Part shown: in pieces, positions 34,622 through 47,387 of the stretch
Layout of the letters: each line of letters opens with the position of its first letter
How positions within the stretch are numbered: the first letter of the stretch is position 1
NCBI GenBank assembly: GCA_949357655.1
Contig: CASHTG010000001.1
Location: forward strand, 4,588,001-4,652,000
DNA length: 64,000 nucleotides
Source: Parascedosporium putredinis
Lineage: Eukaryota; Ascomycota; Sordariomycetes; Microascales; Microascaceae
Direction: 5' to 3'
Notes under the pieces: generated by a model
The model's input: only the letters and a program-made list of their open reading frames with translations
Database searches by the model: none
Told to the model about the DNA's origin: nothing
Program-made: the position numbers and the translations under genes

Positions 34622-37600
34622 GGTTCTTGACCGAGTTGTGGGGGAGAGGAGGAGGAGGAGGGGGAAAGGTGGGAATGCCAAGGGACCGTATGTGTGTGGC
34701 AGCGTGTGCGCGTGCGTGCGTGCGTGTTCCGACCAGTTTCCTCTCTATTTTATTCGATGTGTATTAGTGGGAAATGATAATGGGCCCTTTTTTTCTTCTT
34801 CTGCTTCTTCTTCTTGCTCCTCCTCTTCTTCTCCTGCTCTTCTCTTCCGATTTCTTTTTTTTTTTCCCTTTTCTCCCTGATTCGATTGTGGATGGAAAAT
34901 ACCCTCGCCAATCTACTTGTTTTCTTCCCCGTTATCTACACCTATTGACTCCCCAGTCTTGTTTGTTGCACTTCGCTACCTACCCGTGTCTTCGCGTCAT
35001 CGTCTCAGCCGCATAGTTTTGTTTCTGCTCGTAATTCTTTAGCATCCTCTTCTGCTAGCCTGTTGCAGCCTATTGCCTGTTTACCAATGAGAGAGGGCTG
35101 TTTTAACTGATTTTTTTCTTCTCCATTGCTCGCGCAAGTTCTCTCCTGGCTTGCCTTTTCTCTCGTCGGTTCCTCACTTTGATGATGCCTGCCAACGTGC
35201 CTTGTTCTAATACCCTTTGTTTTCGTTTGCACGGGTTTGGGCAACAGACCAAGCTGGTGCATGCATGCATGAAGGCTTTATTGTCTGTAGAACTAGTCCA
35301 AAGAGAGGTCAGGACTTTGACTACAAGTTTCAGTGACCCGTGTCCGAGGACTAAGAACCATACATCCATGTATGTTGCACCCAAAAATGTTGGATGGTAG
35401 ATTACAGTCCCTCTCTTCTCCCCTCATTATCAACAGCTCTCCTCGCTCCTCCATACCCCGGTGGCCTAGGCTAGCCACCATCCATCCCAAGGTATTAGCG
35501 GGCGATGGGTTGCCGACGCCGGGGAGGGGAGGACACGGCAAGGTGCTCACCGGCAGCTTGTGAAACCGAACTGTGAGGTCAAGCTTGCACAGCGACTGGG
35601 CCGTTAAATCTTGCAGGATTCGAGGTCCAACCTCGGGCAAGGTGCACATTTACAGGTGAGGGAAGAAACGAGATGGTGCTTGGTGCTTTTGTCCACTCGC
35701 AAAATATATCCTACCTACTAGTATGGAACCATGTGATATTGGTGAGAGAGAGGGAGAGAGCGAGAGCACCCTTCTTGGGACCTTCCCCCAGCTTTGACGG
35801 AATCACGGGCATTCTTCTCCGAGGAATGGGTGCTGCGGGGAGGGCAAGACACGGGTCGTGGCTAACAGGCAGTCCACGCCACCTTCCGAGAGACTCCATG
35901 GTCATGGAGGGGTTAGAAGGGTTGAATGGAGGCTACGAAAGCGCCAATCAAAAGCAACACGCGGCTTAAGATCATCTCTACACAGTCCTCCTTGAGTGGA
36001 AAAAGAGGAGAGGAAAAAGAAAAAGAAGAAGAAGAAAAGAAAAAAGAACAAAGTATGGAAGCCGAGGAGAGAGCGCGTGTGGGACGCGAAAACAAGGCAG
36101 GTGCAGTGTGCCAAGCTCAGCGACACGGAGCCTTGTGAAGGGCGCGGAGGATTCCCCAAGTGAGGTACATACTGGATGGCTGATGCCGCATTACACGCCA
36201 CTGCACATCAGAGTGGGCAGGGATAGCCATTCAGCCAAACATACTCTCGAGAAATGTCCTTTCAGGAATAGATGTACCAGTGATGCCGAGTGGGGGAGGG
36301 GGTAGAGGGAGGGCAAGGCCATGGGTTGGTTCACCAGAGTCGGAGGTCGGAATTGGTCGAAAAGGAAGGGGAGTCAAGGTTCTAGACCAGCCAGTTCTGC
36401 ATTCGAACGATGGGTGGCTTGCTTCAGGTTGACAGGGCCGGGCGAACAGCACATGGGCTATGAAGACGAAGATGAATTGCTACGGCTTGGACTATTTTCT
36501 CTTCAAAATCTCTCCCCGAGTCCCGAGTTGAGCTTGTTGCTGCCGCTGTCCCCTCGCGTTAGGCCCGACGGTGACGGTGCGCGAGCGGTGCGACATTCCA
36601 AGTCGGCAAGCGGCACGCCTCGGCCTTTGGGATCAACAGCAGCTCAAATAGACGGGGTTTGCCCCTTGCTGCAACTTTAAAGTGTACGGTGTGGGTTCTT
36701 TCGGGTTTGCACGGGGAGGCAAGGAGCAGGAAGCAGGAAGCCCTTAATAACAGTAATGAAAAGGGGATACTATATGGATACTATACTATACGTGTACATG
36801 CGAGAGGAAAGGGCCAGCCTGCAGGCAAAGTCTTTGGTTACATGTAATGGGCCAAAGAGCTCGCTCGGTAGGAGCCGCGATGACGCACTTGCTTCCAGGA
36901 TTCATATGGGGATTCCTTTTCTTACGCCTCCTCAGGGGAATAAAAAATAAAAAATAAAAATAAAAAGAGAGGAAGGCTGATCTTCCATCCTTTCAGCAGC
37001 CTCTCCACCCTACCGCGCACATCACACCAACGCTCAAGGGCTTTGAACTTGGAACAGCACACAGTCGAGACCACTGAATGAAAGCACTAAGCCCTCGATT
37101 GATGTAATGTCGGTACTATGGCCCCACTTTTCGCATTCAACCGCTCCCTAGCTCTGTTGTTCTTTTGACAATAGGAGAAAGGGAGGGGCAGGCATACAGG
37201 CTGGTGTGTATATACGTGAGTTGGTGAGCAAGTGAGGTGAGGGCGGGACGATGTAGTGGAATGGAACAATGTTGAGAAACCCTGAGTGTTGTGTCTGTGT
37301 GCTTGAGAGGGAGGTCATCACTCCCGAGTATCAATGGGTGTGTCCAGGCCAGCGTAAAATAGTAGACAAAAAATCAATATCAATTAACGTGTAATGGTGT
37401 ATTCTAGAAAACGAAAAAAAAAAAAGAAGAAGAAAAAAGAAGGAAAAATGAAGTTGTCGGCCTCCAGCGTTCCGTCTATCAGTCTATCAGGTTGATGGCA
37501 GGAAGTTGCTGGCCTCCCAGTCTCCAAAGAGTACTGGCTAGTCTCGCACTCCCCGCCAAAAACTCTCCAGCCCAGCACCGAGAGTTCGACATCACCCGTA

Positions 37601-38720
37601 TTACAGTACGTCACGACTGTCCTCCGCCCCCAGTTTTCCACATCACCGTCTTCCAATTCGTTTCTACGCTAGTGGGGATCTTCAGTGATCTTGCCCAGAA
37701 AGGCGAGCGCGACAAATCCACCATGTCAATCTCAATAGCCTCGTGTCCACTGGTTGCCAACTTTCCCTGCTCCCGCCAGGCCTCTGCCGCTAGTGTCATT
37801 GCAATCCGTGCCCTTCCGCCCCCGTCCAAGTTATAGAAAGAAAAACTAAAAGAAAACAAAACGAGGCAGCAGAAAAAGGAGAGGAGAGAAAAAAAAAGAC
37901 AAGAAAAAAAAAAGCCCGTCACTGGGATCACCGGCACTCATCGTCTGGGCCCTCCACTTCTTCCCCGAGCTGTTTGGTCGCCACCAGTCGCCAAGACGCC
38001 CCCGTCCTTGCGCCTTCCTCTGCACGGCTTCCTCCCCCATTCCACCTTCCACCCCTCCACCCCACACATTACACCACACATTACACCACACATTACACCA
38101 CACATTACACCACACATTACACCACACATTACACCACACATTACACTACACAATAATACCTAAGCCAAGCTCCACCCTTTTTCTCGACATCTCTTAGATC
38201 GTGCTCCTCCCAAAAGGTGCTATTCATGCTCTCCACCAGACGAAAAAGGTCTAAAATCTTTTCCCTCTAGTGACCTGTCGCATCGCTGTTTTACCTTCTG
38301 CCACGATTGGTTTTGTTCCTCCTTACCAGCCTTAGCGCCTTGCCCGCATCTTCCGAGGTCGCCAATCCCAATCTGCCCTACTAGGTACTGGGAATTAGAC
38401 ATACACAATCAAATACACCGTGGGTCAACAAACTACCCCTCCATCGCAAATCATTCACATTCCGATCCGACCGTTGAACACCCCCACCTCCCACCTCCTA
38501 CCTCCCACCTCCCACCTTCTATCTCCCTTGCCCAGTGCAGTGTTCTCTCTCCTCTTATCCGCCCGCTCATAACCGGACCCCTCCCACTCCGAGACTCCTT
38601 TATTCTCCCCCACTTTATCTACCTATACAGCCTCGTCGTCAAGCAGGAAGGGGGAACGCCATCATCTTCCAGACATAACCAGCTCACTTTGCCCTTGCCA
38701 GTACTGTTCGTACCGGCACC
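34622..38720. other. Long intergenic region (4.1 kb)
   Basis: No gene is recognisable. It holds a pyrimidine tract just after ROM2 (34789-34880), a purine tract at 36000-36052, an A-rich block at 36938-36968, an A/G tract at 37417-37448 and a 12-bp minisatellite (38063-38146). C-rich CCACCT-type repeats follow at about 38484-38518, in what is likely the promoter or leader of the SPATA20-like gene. Confidence 0.5.
38063..38146. repeat. Minisatellite: seven perfect tandem copies of a 12-bp unit
   Basis: The unit CACACATTACAC repeats seven times without a mismatch over 84 bp, and then decays. Because 12 is a multiple of 3, every frame stays open through it, giving spurious repetitive peptides such as MCGV repeats on the minus strand. 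It is 570 bp upstream of the SPATA20-like start codon and I treat it as non-coding. Confidence 0.95.
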
Positions 38721-41401
38721 ATGGACCAGCCGCAAGCGGCGGAACCTCTCAAGAATCGCGTCGCCTCCTCCAAGAGTCCCTATGTCTCGGCGCAGGCTAC
38801 TAGCCCTGTCGCCTGGCAATTGCTAGACGATGAAGCAATTTCCAGGGCCAAGGCCGAAAACAAGATGGTATTCCTGAATATCGGTTATAATGCGTGTCAC
38901 TGTATGTGAGCAACCCGACCCCTTGTGTCTTGTGTTCTCTACCACGACGTCTTTGGTTTGAGCGAACCCCTTGTTTGCAAAAAAAAGTTATCCCGATGCT
39001 GGCCCTGATCTTGTCCCCTGCATCATGGATTGCTTTGCCCCCGCCGAGGTTGGGATCTAAGATCTAAGCGCTAATGTGTCTCTTGACCTGATTGTCTAGT
39101 CTGCCGTTTGATGATGGCCGAAACATTTGCCCACCCCCGATGTGCTGAGATGCTCAACTCGTACTTCATCCCCGTCATAGTTGATCGAGAGGAACATCCC
39201 GATGTGGACACCATTTACATGAATTATGTCCAAGCTGTCAACGGCGCTGGCGGTTGGCCTTTGAACCTGTTCCTGACCCCCGAGCTCGCCCCCGTATTCG
39301 GAGGCACTTATTGGCCCGGCCCGAGCCCCAGCGCCGACCCCAGCAGCAGTATAGAGACAACCGAAGGAGAGGAGCTAGACTTCCTTCTCATTCTGAAAAA
39401 GCTAAGAAAGGTGTGGTTGGAGCAGGAGACGAGGTGCCGTACCGAGGCCAAGGATGTTCTCGCCCAGCTTCGCGAATTTGCTGCCGAAGGCACCCTCGGC
39501 CGAACCTTTGATCATCGAGGCTCGTTTCCAGCCATCCTCGCCCCTCCAAGTGCCGCGCTTGACATGCACGTGGAGGCCGCCATTGCCACCTCATTGCAGC
39601 CGGACGATGCGACCGAACTCGACTTGGACCAGCTAGAGGAGGCATACAGGCACATTGCCGGCACCTTTGACCCTATCTACGGCGGTTTCGGAATCGCGCC
39701 CAAGTTCCCCACTCCGGCGAAGCTATCCTTCTTGCTTCGACTATCCGAGCTGCTGCCTGAAGTCCAAGACGTAGTCGGCTCGACCCAATGCGCCCACGCC
39801 CGCGAGATGGCCCTGTTCACCCTCCGCAAGATTCGCGACGGCGCCTTGCGCGACCACGTGGGCGGCCAAGGCCTCGCCCGCTACTCGGTGACGTCGGACT
39901 GGAGCATCCCCCACTTTGAAAAGCTAGTCGTGGACAATGCGCTTCTGCTCTCCGTCTACCTGGACGCCTGGATCAGCAGCGGCTCTTCTCGCCAAGACGA
40001 ATTCTACGACATCGTCATCGAACTCGCCGACTATCTGTCAAGCGCCCCGATCCGCCTACCCGAGGGAGGGTTCGCGTCGAGCGAAGCCGCAGATACATAC
40101 TACAGGCACGGGGACACCCATCTCCGGGATGGAGCTTACCAGCTGTGGACTAAACGAGAGTTTGACTCGGTGATTGGTAATAGCGAAGAAAGCGCCGTTG
40201 CCGCCGCGCACTGGGGCGTTCTCGAGCACGGAAATGTGGAACCTGACCAGGATCCCCACGATGAGTTTATGAACCGGAATGTTCTCCGCATCGTGAAAGA
40301 CGTGCCGGACCTGGCCAAGCAGTTCAAGCTCTCAGTCGCCGAAGTCAAGGCCATCATTCAAAATGCCAAGGCGAAGCTCAAGGCCCAACGGGAAAAGGAG
40401 CGCGTTCGGCCCTCTATCGATGACAAAGTGATTGCGTCCTGGAACGGACTTGTCATTTCTTCGTTGTCCAGGGCCGCGAGCAGCCTGCAATACGTCGACG
40501 GCGTGAATCACGCCCAGTACTTGGATGCCGCCCGCGATGCGGCCAAGTTGATCAAGGAAAAGCTGTGGGATGCCGAGACGGGGTTCTCTACAGGATATAC
40601 CGTGGCGGCAGGGGAATACCAAGGGTCTTGCCGAGGACTACGCCTACCTTATCGAGGGCCTTCTTGACCTCTACTTGGCGACCCTGGAAGAGGAGTGGCT
40701 AAGATGGGCCGATGAACTACAAAGTAAGTATTTCTCTTTTTTCTCTTTTTTTCCAGAGCCTGTATAGAGATAAGCGGCTTATTTGACTCCTGCAGAGATC
40801 CAACTCGTCCTCTTTTACGACGCCCCCAAGGTGGACGAAAATGCGACCACGCTGAACCCCTCGTCACAGGTACCTTGCGGCGCCTTCTACTCTACCGAAG
40901 CCGATTCCCCACAGGCCATCCTGCGACTCAAGGACGGCATGGACACCTCGCTCCTCCATCAACGCCACCAGCGTCTCCAACCTGTTTAGGCTTGGTTCCA
41001 TCACTGGGAACCCCAACTTTACACTCTTGGCAAAGGAGTCAGTCAGCGCCTTTGAAGCAGAAATCTTGCAGTACCCTTGGCTCTTCTTGGGTCTCCTGAC
41101 CGGAATCGTGAACCTGCGCTTGGGCGGCCCCAATTTTGTCGTTGTTCGACAAAACCAGGGCGCGGCGGAGCTCGCTTCGGACAGCATCAGCTTCGACACG
41201 TTTTTCAAGGCCATCTACAACTCGCCAAGCGGCGGTCTCAAAGCCATTTCGGTAATCAGCGGCAAGGACTCATGGGTCCTGAACCAAAACCCTGCTCTCA
41301 AGGAGTTGGCAGAGGGCAAGGACGGCATCTACTGCCTAGAGAATGGCAAATTCAGGGCTTTTAATTCCAAGGATTTGGGCTCTTTTACTCGGCAGAGCTA
41401 A
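38721..41401 (+). CDS. SPATA20/YyaL-like protein with N-terminal thioredoxin-fold (DUF255) domain
   Basis: A conserved protein found from bacteria to humans, with a thioredoxin-like domain followed by an (alpha/alpha)6-barrel-like region resembling N-acylglucosamine epimerases; its reaction is not established. Exons: 38721-38901, 39100-40723, 40796-41401, about 803 codons, against 786 in human SPATA20. The N-terminal SPYVSAQATSPVAWQ, the CHFC redox-type motif, VDREEHPDVD and GAGGWPLNLFLTP.LAPVFGGTYWP are hallmark sequences. Further on are GIAPKFPTPAKL, LRDHVGGQGLARYSV and DWSIPHFEKL. The first intron falls inside the CxxC motif. One-base breaks occur near 40612 (G run) and near 40950. No signal peptide is obvious. 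Confidence 0.9.
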
Positions 41402-42414
41402 AGGGGAGGCGTTTCTGGGAGATTTATTGAAAGTTGGGAGACTGGCTTGAGACTTTTCTTTTCTATACTTATCTTTCCCCATATCACGCTCTTGCGACTT
41501 TGAAGGAGCCTTTGCTTCGCAGCTCGCTCCATCTCTGGCCGGCAGGAAGGCGGACGTTTGAGGGCTTTGCCCACACCTTTCTCCACGTTTCCCTGCTTCT
41601 GAACTTCTCTACTCTTTCTGCTTCTCTTGATTCCCTATCAGCCAGTGGATTCGCCTCTTTTTTTCTTCTACTTCTTCTTCTTCTTCTCCTTCCTCTTCTT
41701 TCTTTCTTCCTTTCACCCCTCTCTCTTCTCCCTCCACCCCCATTCCTTCCCTATTCTTCTACACTCTGTTTACCGTTTAACCCCCGACTGGATTTTCCCC
41801 CTTTAATATCATTTTAACAGTCCGGCTTTTGTGTGTTTGGCCTGGTTGAACTTTTAGCTCTGCAAAAGGCTGTTTTTATACCGATAGAATGAGGTCACTC
41901 TTCAATGATTAGGTGCCAAATTTCATGCTGCTACACGGGACCTCCTCGATGTCGCCGAGACGTGACCTTGTATGTATGTGTGTGTGTGTGTGTGTAGGGA
42001 GAGAGATGTACCACTCACTACATGGAGTTCCTGGTTCAAAGAGTCGAAGTTGGCCTCACTGTCCTCTTGTTAGATAACTAGCCAAGTATCCTCCTCAGAT
42101 GAAGACGAACGGAACAGGGTGAGAAAAGGGCAAGCCTAAAAAAATGGGCAGGGCAGAGGACAAACAAGGACACTAGGTTTCGTTCTTCGTTCTTGGGATA
42201 ATTTGAGAAAGAATCGCCGATGCGGGCGGGTATCAGTATAAAAACGGTAGCCGGCGTGTGCTTCCTCTTCTTCTGCGACATCTCCGCACGCCAGCCGTCT
42301 CTCTTTCTAATCTCTTGACACGAATTCCTTCGCTATCCTGCAGCCCTCCTGTGTCCTGCCGACTTTGCGCTGGCTATGTGCCTTGCGTATCCTGACTTCC
42401 TGATTCTTTGTCCT
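41402..42414. other. Convergent 3' flanks of SPATA20-like gene and dynein light intermediate chain
   Basis: A strongly pyrimidine-rich tract (about 41640-41770) and a TG dinucleotide run (41977-41995) are the only notable elements. No gene is recognisable. Confidence 0.55.
41977..41995. repeat. TG dinucleotide microsatellite
   Basis: Nine and a half uninterrupted TG units, preceded by TATGTA, in a convergent intergenic region. Confidence 0.9.
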
Positions 42415-44726
42415 CTATTTTTCTTTTTTTCTTTTTGTCCTATACTGGGGACCGAAGATGATGGAAAACCCCTCCCCGCTTATAAACCAAGTATGGACGC
42501 CGCAACATCCGCCAGAGACGGGTATAGAAACTAATCCTCGCCACCTCTCTACGGCCCTCACGTCATCTCCTTCCCTTCCGAACAAGAAGTGTTCGTTCTT
42601 CTTTTTCCTTCTCTCAAGAATCTCGCTCCTCGCCGGCGACCCCGCTACGCTGGCACCAGGTTTCCGCTTGGCCAGGTTCAGGAAGAAAGCCTCGAGGCCG
42701 GCGGTATTGTCCAGCGAGGGAGGGGCCGAATCTGCGGGGGCGTGGTGGGATCAGGGGTAGAACTATAGTCTTGCCGGTCCTGTTGTCGTTTTTGTAATTA
42801 GTACTTGGTAGCGGCGTTGGCCTCTTTATCAGAGGGTAGAAGGAACAAAGAGAGAAAGGAAAGAGAGGGGGTAAGGGGGAAGACGTACCTTTAGCCTCTG
42901 GACCATGTCGTCGGCATCTACCTGGATGCCGCCCATGTTGAACTGCACGGGGCCAATGTGGTCGGAAACGATGCTTCCCACGGCGCCGGCCCTCACGAGG
43001 TCCAGGTCATCCGCCGGTTTCTTTCCCGATCGCGTGGGGTGCCCGAGGCACCGGCCTTTTCGCTCTCTTCCGACTTGACCTTGAGCATGTCGAGAAGCTT
43101 GCCCTGGTCTAGCAGGAACTTTTGAGGGTCGTCCGAGATGACTTCGAGGCGCATGGGGTCCGAGGACCCGGGTTCGGTGAGCTGCAGGCCACCGGCGCTC
43201 GCATCGGGGACCCAATCTTCGTAGTGAGTTAGGGCTGAGAGTTCCTGCTGGTGCCGGTCCACGTCACTTCCCTGACTCGTGAAGGGGTCGCCGTCTTCGT
43301 CGCCGCGGCGGTAGCCGTTGCTGGTCGGGGCGAGGGGCCAGTCCTGGCGGATATCGTCGGCCCAGCCGTTTGAAACGGTCTCGACGTCGAAGCCCTCGCG
43401 CAGAACGCGGATCTTGCCCCACGAGTCCCAGTTGGGGGCACGAGAATCTTGTCGCGGTCAATGACATTGTGCTTGAGGGGCTCGCGCTTGATAAGAGAGG
43501 TGACGCCCAGGCTGGCGTGGACGAGGGACTGTAGTGGAGAGGGGATGTGAGGGGTGGTGTAGGCGAGGGAGGCGCCATCTGGAGGTTTGCGCAATGGTTA
43601 GTACGGAGCGTCCGAAGGGAAGAGCAAGTAAGAGCGAGCCGCAGCGGAAGAGCTTACGCCGTAGGAGAATGGTTCGTAGGTACTGGAGAATCTGGTCAAA
43701 GTCGGCCTCTTTCCATCCCTGGCTCTTTTCGAGCATCTCCATCCTATCGGCCTGTATGATAGTGTGTTAGCCGCGGCCGTCGTGCCCATGGGGCCAAAAA
43801 AGTTAAGAGGTTCGTCCCATACATTTTGGCAGACTACGCATAACGGCAGGCCTAGACCGTCGTCCCATTCGCTTGGGCCTAGGGCAGCGCGGCGTCGCTA
43901 TCAGAAGCTACGCCAGAGCCGTCCAGGTTCACCGTACCGCCTCCTCTTCCGCGATCTCGCCACGAGACCATGACGTCTTGCATGGCGTCTACGCAGCGGG
44001 CGTCGAGGGACTGGAGAATATCGCGAAGCATGAGGATCCATTCCTGCAGCTGGCGCAAAAACAGATGAGGCCCGGACCAGTCGAGGAGGACGACTATGAG
44101 GGTATTCGGTATAGTTTCGGGGGTGAGGAGGGGTTTGATAAGCGAAGTGAAGGCGGGGGAAGGCGTCGAGAGGAGGTAGAGCGATATGCGGGCGAGGGTG
44201 TCTACGCCGGAAAGCAAAATGTTAGGGTCTTATGAGCGGCAAGTGGGCGGGGCAGGCCAGAGTATGCACCATGCAACAAGAAGTGACTTACCCTCCTGGT
44301 CAGCGTCGAGGACATCGTAATAAGTGTATCCGAGGGCGAAGTTGTTGGCGATAGGAGGCACTCGCTGCCTATCGATCAGGCGCCTCTGGTCGCCATTAGA
44401 GAGGGAGTCGAGAAATTCGCGTTGAGATTCCGGTGTACCGCCTTATCCAAGAGAGAAGAAGAACGCACGAAGAGTTAGAGATAGCTAGGATATCGCTGGT
44501 AGGCGGAGGAGGGAGCGTGCGCTGTCTCGCAGGCCGCACACGTATAGTAGGTAGGTATGGATGTCTACTTACCGAAAACCAAGACATTTTTCTCCGGTAA
44601 CCTCTTGCCACTGGCGACGGAGTCTAGCATACACGTCCATAGATCCTTCTTCTGGTCGCCATTCCGACCATCTGACTGTACAGAGGTGGATGTATAGGTG
44701 GAGATGCGGTTCGCGGACGGGGTCAT
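42415..44726 (-). CDS. Cytoplasmic dynein 1 light intermediate chain
   Basis: The LIC binds the dynein heavy-chain tail through a Ras-like domain and links the motor to cargo adaptors. Exons: 44726-44573, 44441-44292, 44201-43823, 43752-43658, 43578-42889, 42779-42415. Recognisable segments are LWTCMLDSVASGKRLPEKN, ANNFALGYTYYDV, LIVVLLDWSGPHLFLRQL, FDQILQYLRTILLRHGASL and the downstream WDSWGKIRVLREGFDVE. The C-terminal tail has GLEAFFLNLAKRK, near the adaptor-binding helix of the family. The P-loop position reads LVFGGTPESQ and lacks GxxxxGK[ST], as known for fungal LICs. Frame breaks lie near 43880, 43440, 43030 and 42733. The 3' end is uncertain: 42415 is the first in-frame stop, but the last ~60 codons look non-homologous and another indel may bring the stop closer to 42600. 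An upstream in-frame methionine exists at 44786. Confidence 0.85.
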
Positions 44727-45730
44727 GGCTTCGGGTCGAGTGTCGGAAACATGCGAGCTGCGTACAAGGCGAAGATGCGAGCGCAACAGGGAGTGCCCAA
44801 AGGTATAGGCGGGGCCTGAGAAGGAAGAGGACGCGTTGCTCGCCCCTTGCGCGAGGTAGGTAGAGGGGGAGGGAGAAGGCAGGAGAGGATGTCGGCAAAT
44901 CTTTTTAGACCAAGGGAAGCTGGATCATCTTTGTCGGAGAAGGGAGCAGTACTTGTCGGCCGATTCGTGGGGCGTTTTAAGGCGACGAGGAGCACAAAGG
45001 CAACGCGTCGCGGCGAAGCAAGCGATTTCGGACGGGTGAGGGAGCTAAGGTATGCGTATCCGGAAGTTTCGAAGATGGGAGGAATGGCCCTTTGGTATTT
45101 TTAGAATCTTGGGAAGCGGCGAGACAAGACAAGTTGGAATCGGGATTTCAATCAGTGTCGTTTCTCATAGCGGAATGCCTGTTGAATCTACTTTGTCCTG
45201 CGACCTTTGGAGCATTTGTTTCTGGCTTGAGAGCACGGCCCTTGGGTTCCCCATGGTCTTCCGTTCTTGCCCCTGACCAGGGGGACACAAGGCGCCTGCC
45301 AGCTGGCAGTATCTACAGCGCCATCCACAGTTTCACCTCCCGAGGAATGACCTCAGACCCCCTGTCCACTTGACGCTGAGCAACCATTCCACAGAGCTTC
45401 TTTCTCTCCGAGTGGCGACCACTTGGTGCAAAAAGTATCTGGGCATCGACGGACGAAGTAGCTAGAGCCTTCAACTCCAACAACCTGATAGACACCAAGC
45501 GTTCACCACCCAAGGACGCAAAAGTAACCGCGAATTTTTCTTCTCTCCCCCAAGAGTCTCTTCTGTTTCTCTTCTTTTGCTTATTGCCCACCAACTATCA
45601 TTTTTTAACTCCGGAGGGAGCTGGTGCCAGCCTCGCAGCTTTTTCTCCACTATTAATTCCAGCCTTGCGACCATCCCCCAAAACCCAACCTCGCCTTGAA
45701 CAAACGGAATCAGTTAGCTCCAACACCAAG
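44727..45730. promoter_or_regulatory. Divergent promoter region between dynein LIC and IST3
   Basis: Both genes start from this 1 kb spacer and run outward. Short C/T-rich tracts precede the IST3 start (45540-45670). No specific site can be named. Confidence 0.45.
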
Positions 45731-46943
45731 ATGAACAAGATCAAATCAATACAAGCCCTCAACCAGAAGGAGCTAGAAAATGGCATGTGAGTAGCGCCCG
45801 TTTCTCACCTCCCCTCCCCCTCGTGCGATCACAATGCTGACATACATCTCCCCCACCAAACAGCACCCCAGAAGCTTCCTGGCACGCCGACTACCGCGAC
45901 ACCGCCTTTGTATACTTTGGCGGACTACCCTCGGAGCTCTCCGAAGGAGACGTGATCGTCATCTTCTCCCAGTTCGGCGAGCCCGTCTTCGTGAAACTCG
46001 CCCGCGACAAGGAGACGGGCAAGTCGCGCGGCTTCGGCTGGCTCAAGTACGCAGACCAGCGCAGCACCGACCTGGCCGTGGATAACCTCGGTGGCGCCAA
46101 CATCTTGGGCCGCATGCTGCACGTCGACCACGCGCGCTACAAGCCCCACGAAGACGATGACCCGGAAGAGGGCAAGGTCGACTGGAAGTCCATGCAAAGG
46201 ATGCAGGGCAAGAGCGCGGACACGGACGAGGAGGAAAGCGACGAGGAAGACGACGATCGCAAAGAAAAGGAAAAGAAGCGCGCGCGGGATCGGAGGAGAC
46301 CCGAGCTCAAAGAGGAGCGGGAATTGGCCAAGCTCATGGACGAACACGACGAGGACGACCCGATGAAGGCTTTCCTGATCGAGGAGAAGAAGAAGGAGAT
46401 CAAGGACGCGCGGGAGAGGCAGGATAAAAAGTCGAGGCGAGACAAGGACAGCCACCGCGAAAGGCCCCACCGCGACGATCGGGACAGGCACCGGGACCGG
46501 AAACACAGGTCGCGGAGACATGGCAGCCGCGGGGCAGACGACGACCGCGACGACCGCGACCGCGCGAGAGAAAAGAGGGAGGATGGCAAGCGAAGCGACG
46601 AAAAGCGGCGCGAGAGCCCGGACGAGAGGCACAGGTCCCGGAGACGCAAAGCCCCGATCCCCACGACGTGCCGAGAGCGGACCGCGAGCGCCGTCGCCCG
46701 GTGGAGCAGAGGGAGGAGGAAGAGGGCGCTAGGAGTAGGGACCCCTACGCGGAGGAGCGCGAGCGCAGGATGAGGGACAAGGAACGGCGGCTGGAGGCGA
46801 ACGCGCCGCACGACAAGGATGGCCCCGAGGATAGGCGCAAGAGGAGGAAAAACGACGACGATGACGCCGATTCCCGCCGGCAAGACAGGGACGAGAGGCC
46901 GCGCCACCGGGAGAGGAGAAGGAGCCGGAGTCGGTCACCATGA
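45731..46943 (+). CDS. IST3: RES-complex / U2 snRNP RRM protein Ist3 (RBMX2-like)
   Basis: Ist3 with Bud13 and Pml1 forms the RES complex, which binds activated spliceosomes and supports splicing and retention of unspliced pre-mRNA. A 56-nt first exon (45731-45786) encodes MNKIKSIQALNQKELENG; exon 2 (45864-46943) continues ITPEASWHADY, the family's opening. The single RRM has AFVYFGGLPSEL (RNP2) and KSRGFGWLKYAD (RNP1), followed by LGGANILGRMLHVDH. The rest is a long Arg/Asp/Lys/Glu-rich tail typical of filamentous fungi, much longer than in yeast (148 residues) and about 378 codons in total. One or more indels at about 46660-46740 shift the tail, which then ends RRRSRSRSP at 46943. Confidence 0.88.
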
Positions 46944-47387
46944 GTTTCATCGCTCTCTCCGTTGTCTTTTTCTCTTTATCATCTTCTTCTTCGTTTACAT
47001 AATGAATATAGAGCGAGGATACCCCCAAATCAATGGTCATCTTATTTGGTCCCAATCTGAAGATAAAAGAACCTTGTGTGTCCCATCTTCCTTCTACTAT
47101 AGAATTCGTAATGTCCCACCGCGCAATTATAGAAATCAAGAAACGCCATCTCCAAGACCCATGCGCACACACACAAAAAAATAAAGGACCAAAAAAGGTG
47201 AACAAAAAGGAAGGAAGAGAAAGACAAGATCAAGAAGTTATCCGATATCCTTGCGCCCAAATTACCCCAGACCTTAAGTACCGGACCTATTTACAGCCTG
47301 CCATGACGATAAAGAAGAAAATAAACAAATAGTAATAGTCAACGCCGAAGAGGGGAGAGAGAGAAGAGGGATAAGATGAACAACGCC
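46944..47387. other. Convergent 3' flanks of IST3 and the PROPPIN gene
   Basis: A-rich sequence with likely poly(A) signals on both strands, for example AATAAA near 47182 reading forward. No gene is seen. Confidence 0.6.

Noticed and set aside
37846..38156. Repetitive minus-strand peptide built of MCGV or CNVW units
   Set aside because: Produced by the 12-bp minisatellite, which keeps all frames open; no start context or homologue.
45925..46907. Long minus-strand frames opposite IST3
   Set aside because: Leu/Val/Ser-rich translation is the mirror of the Arg/Asp-rich IST3 tail, not a membrane protein.
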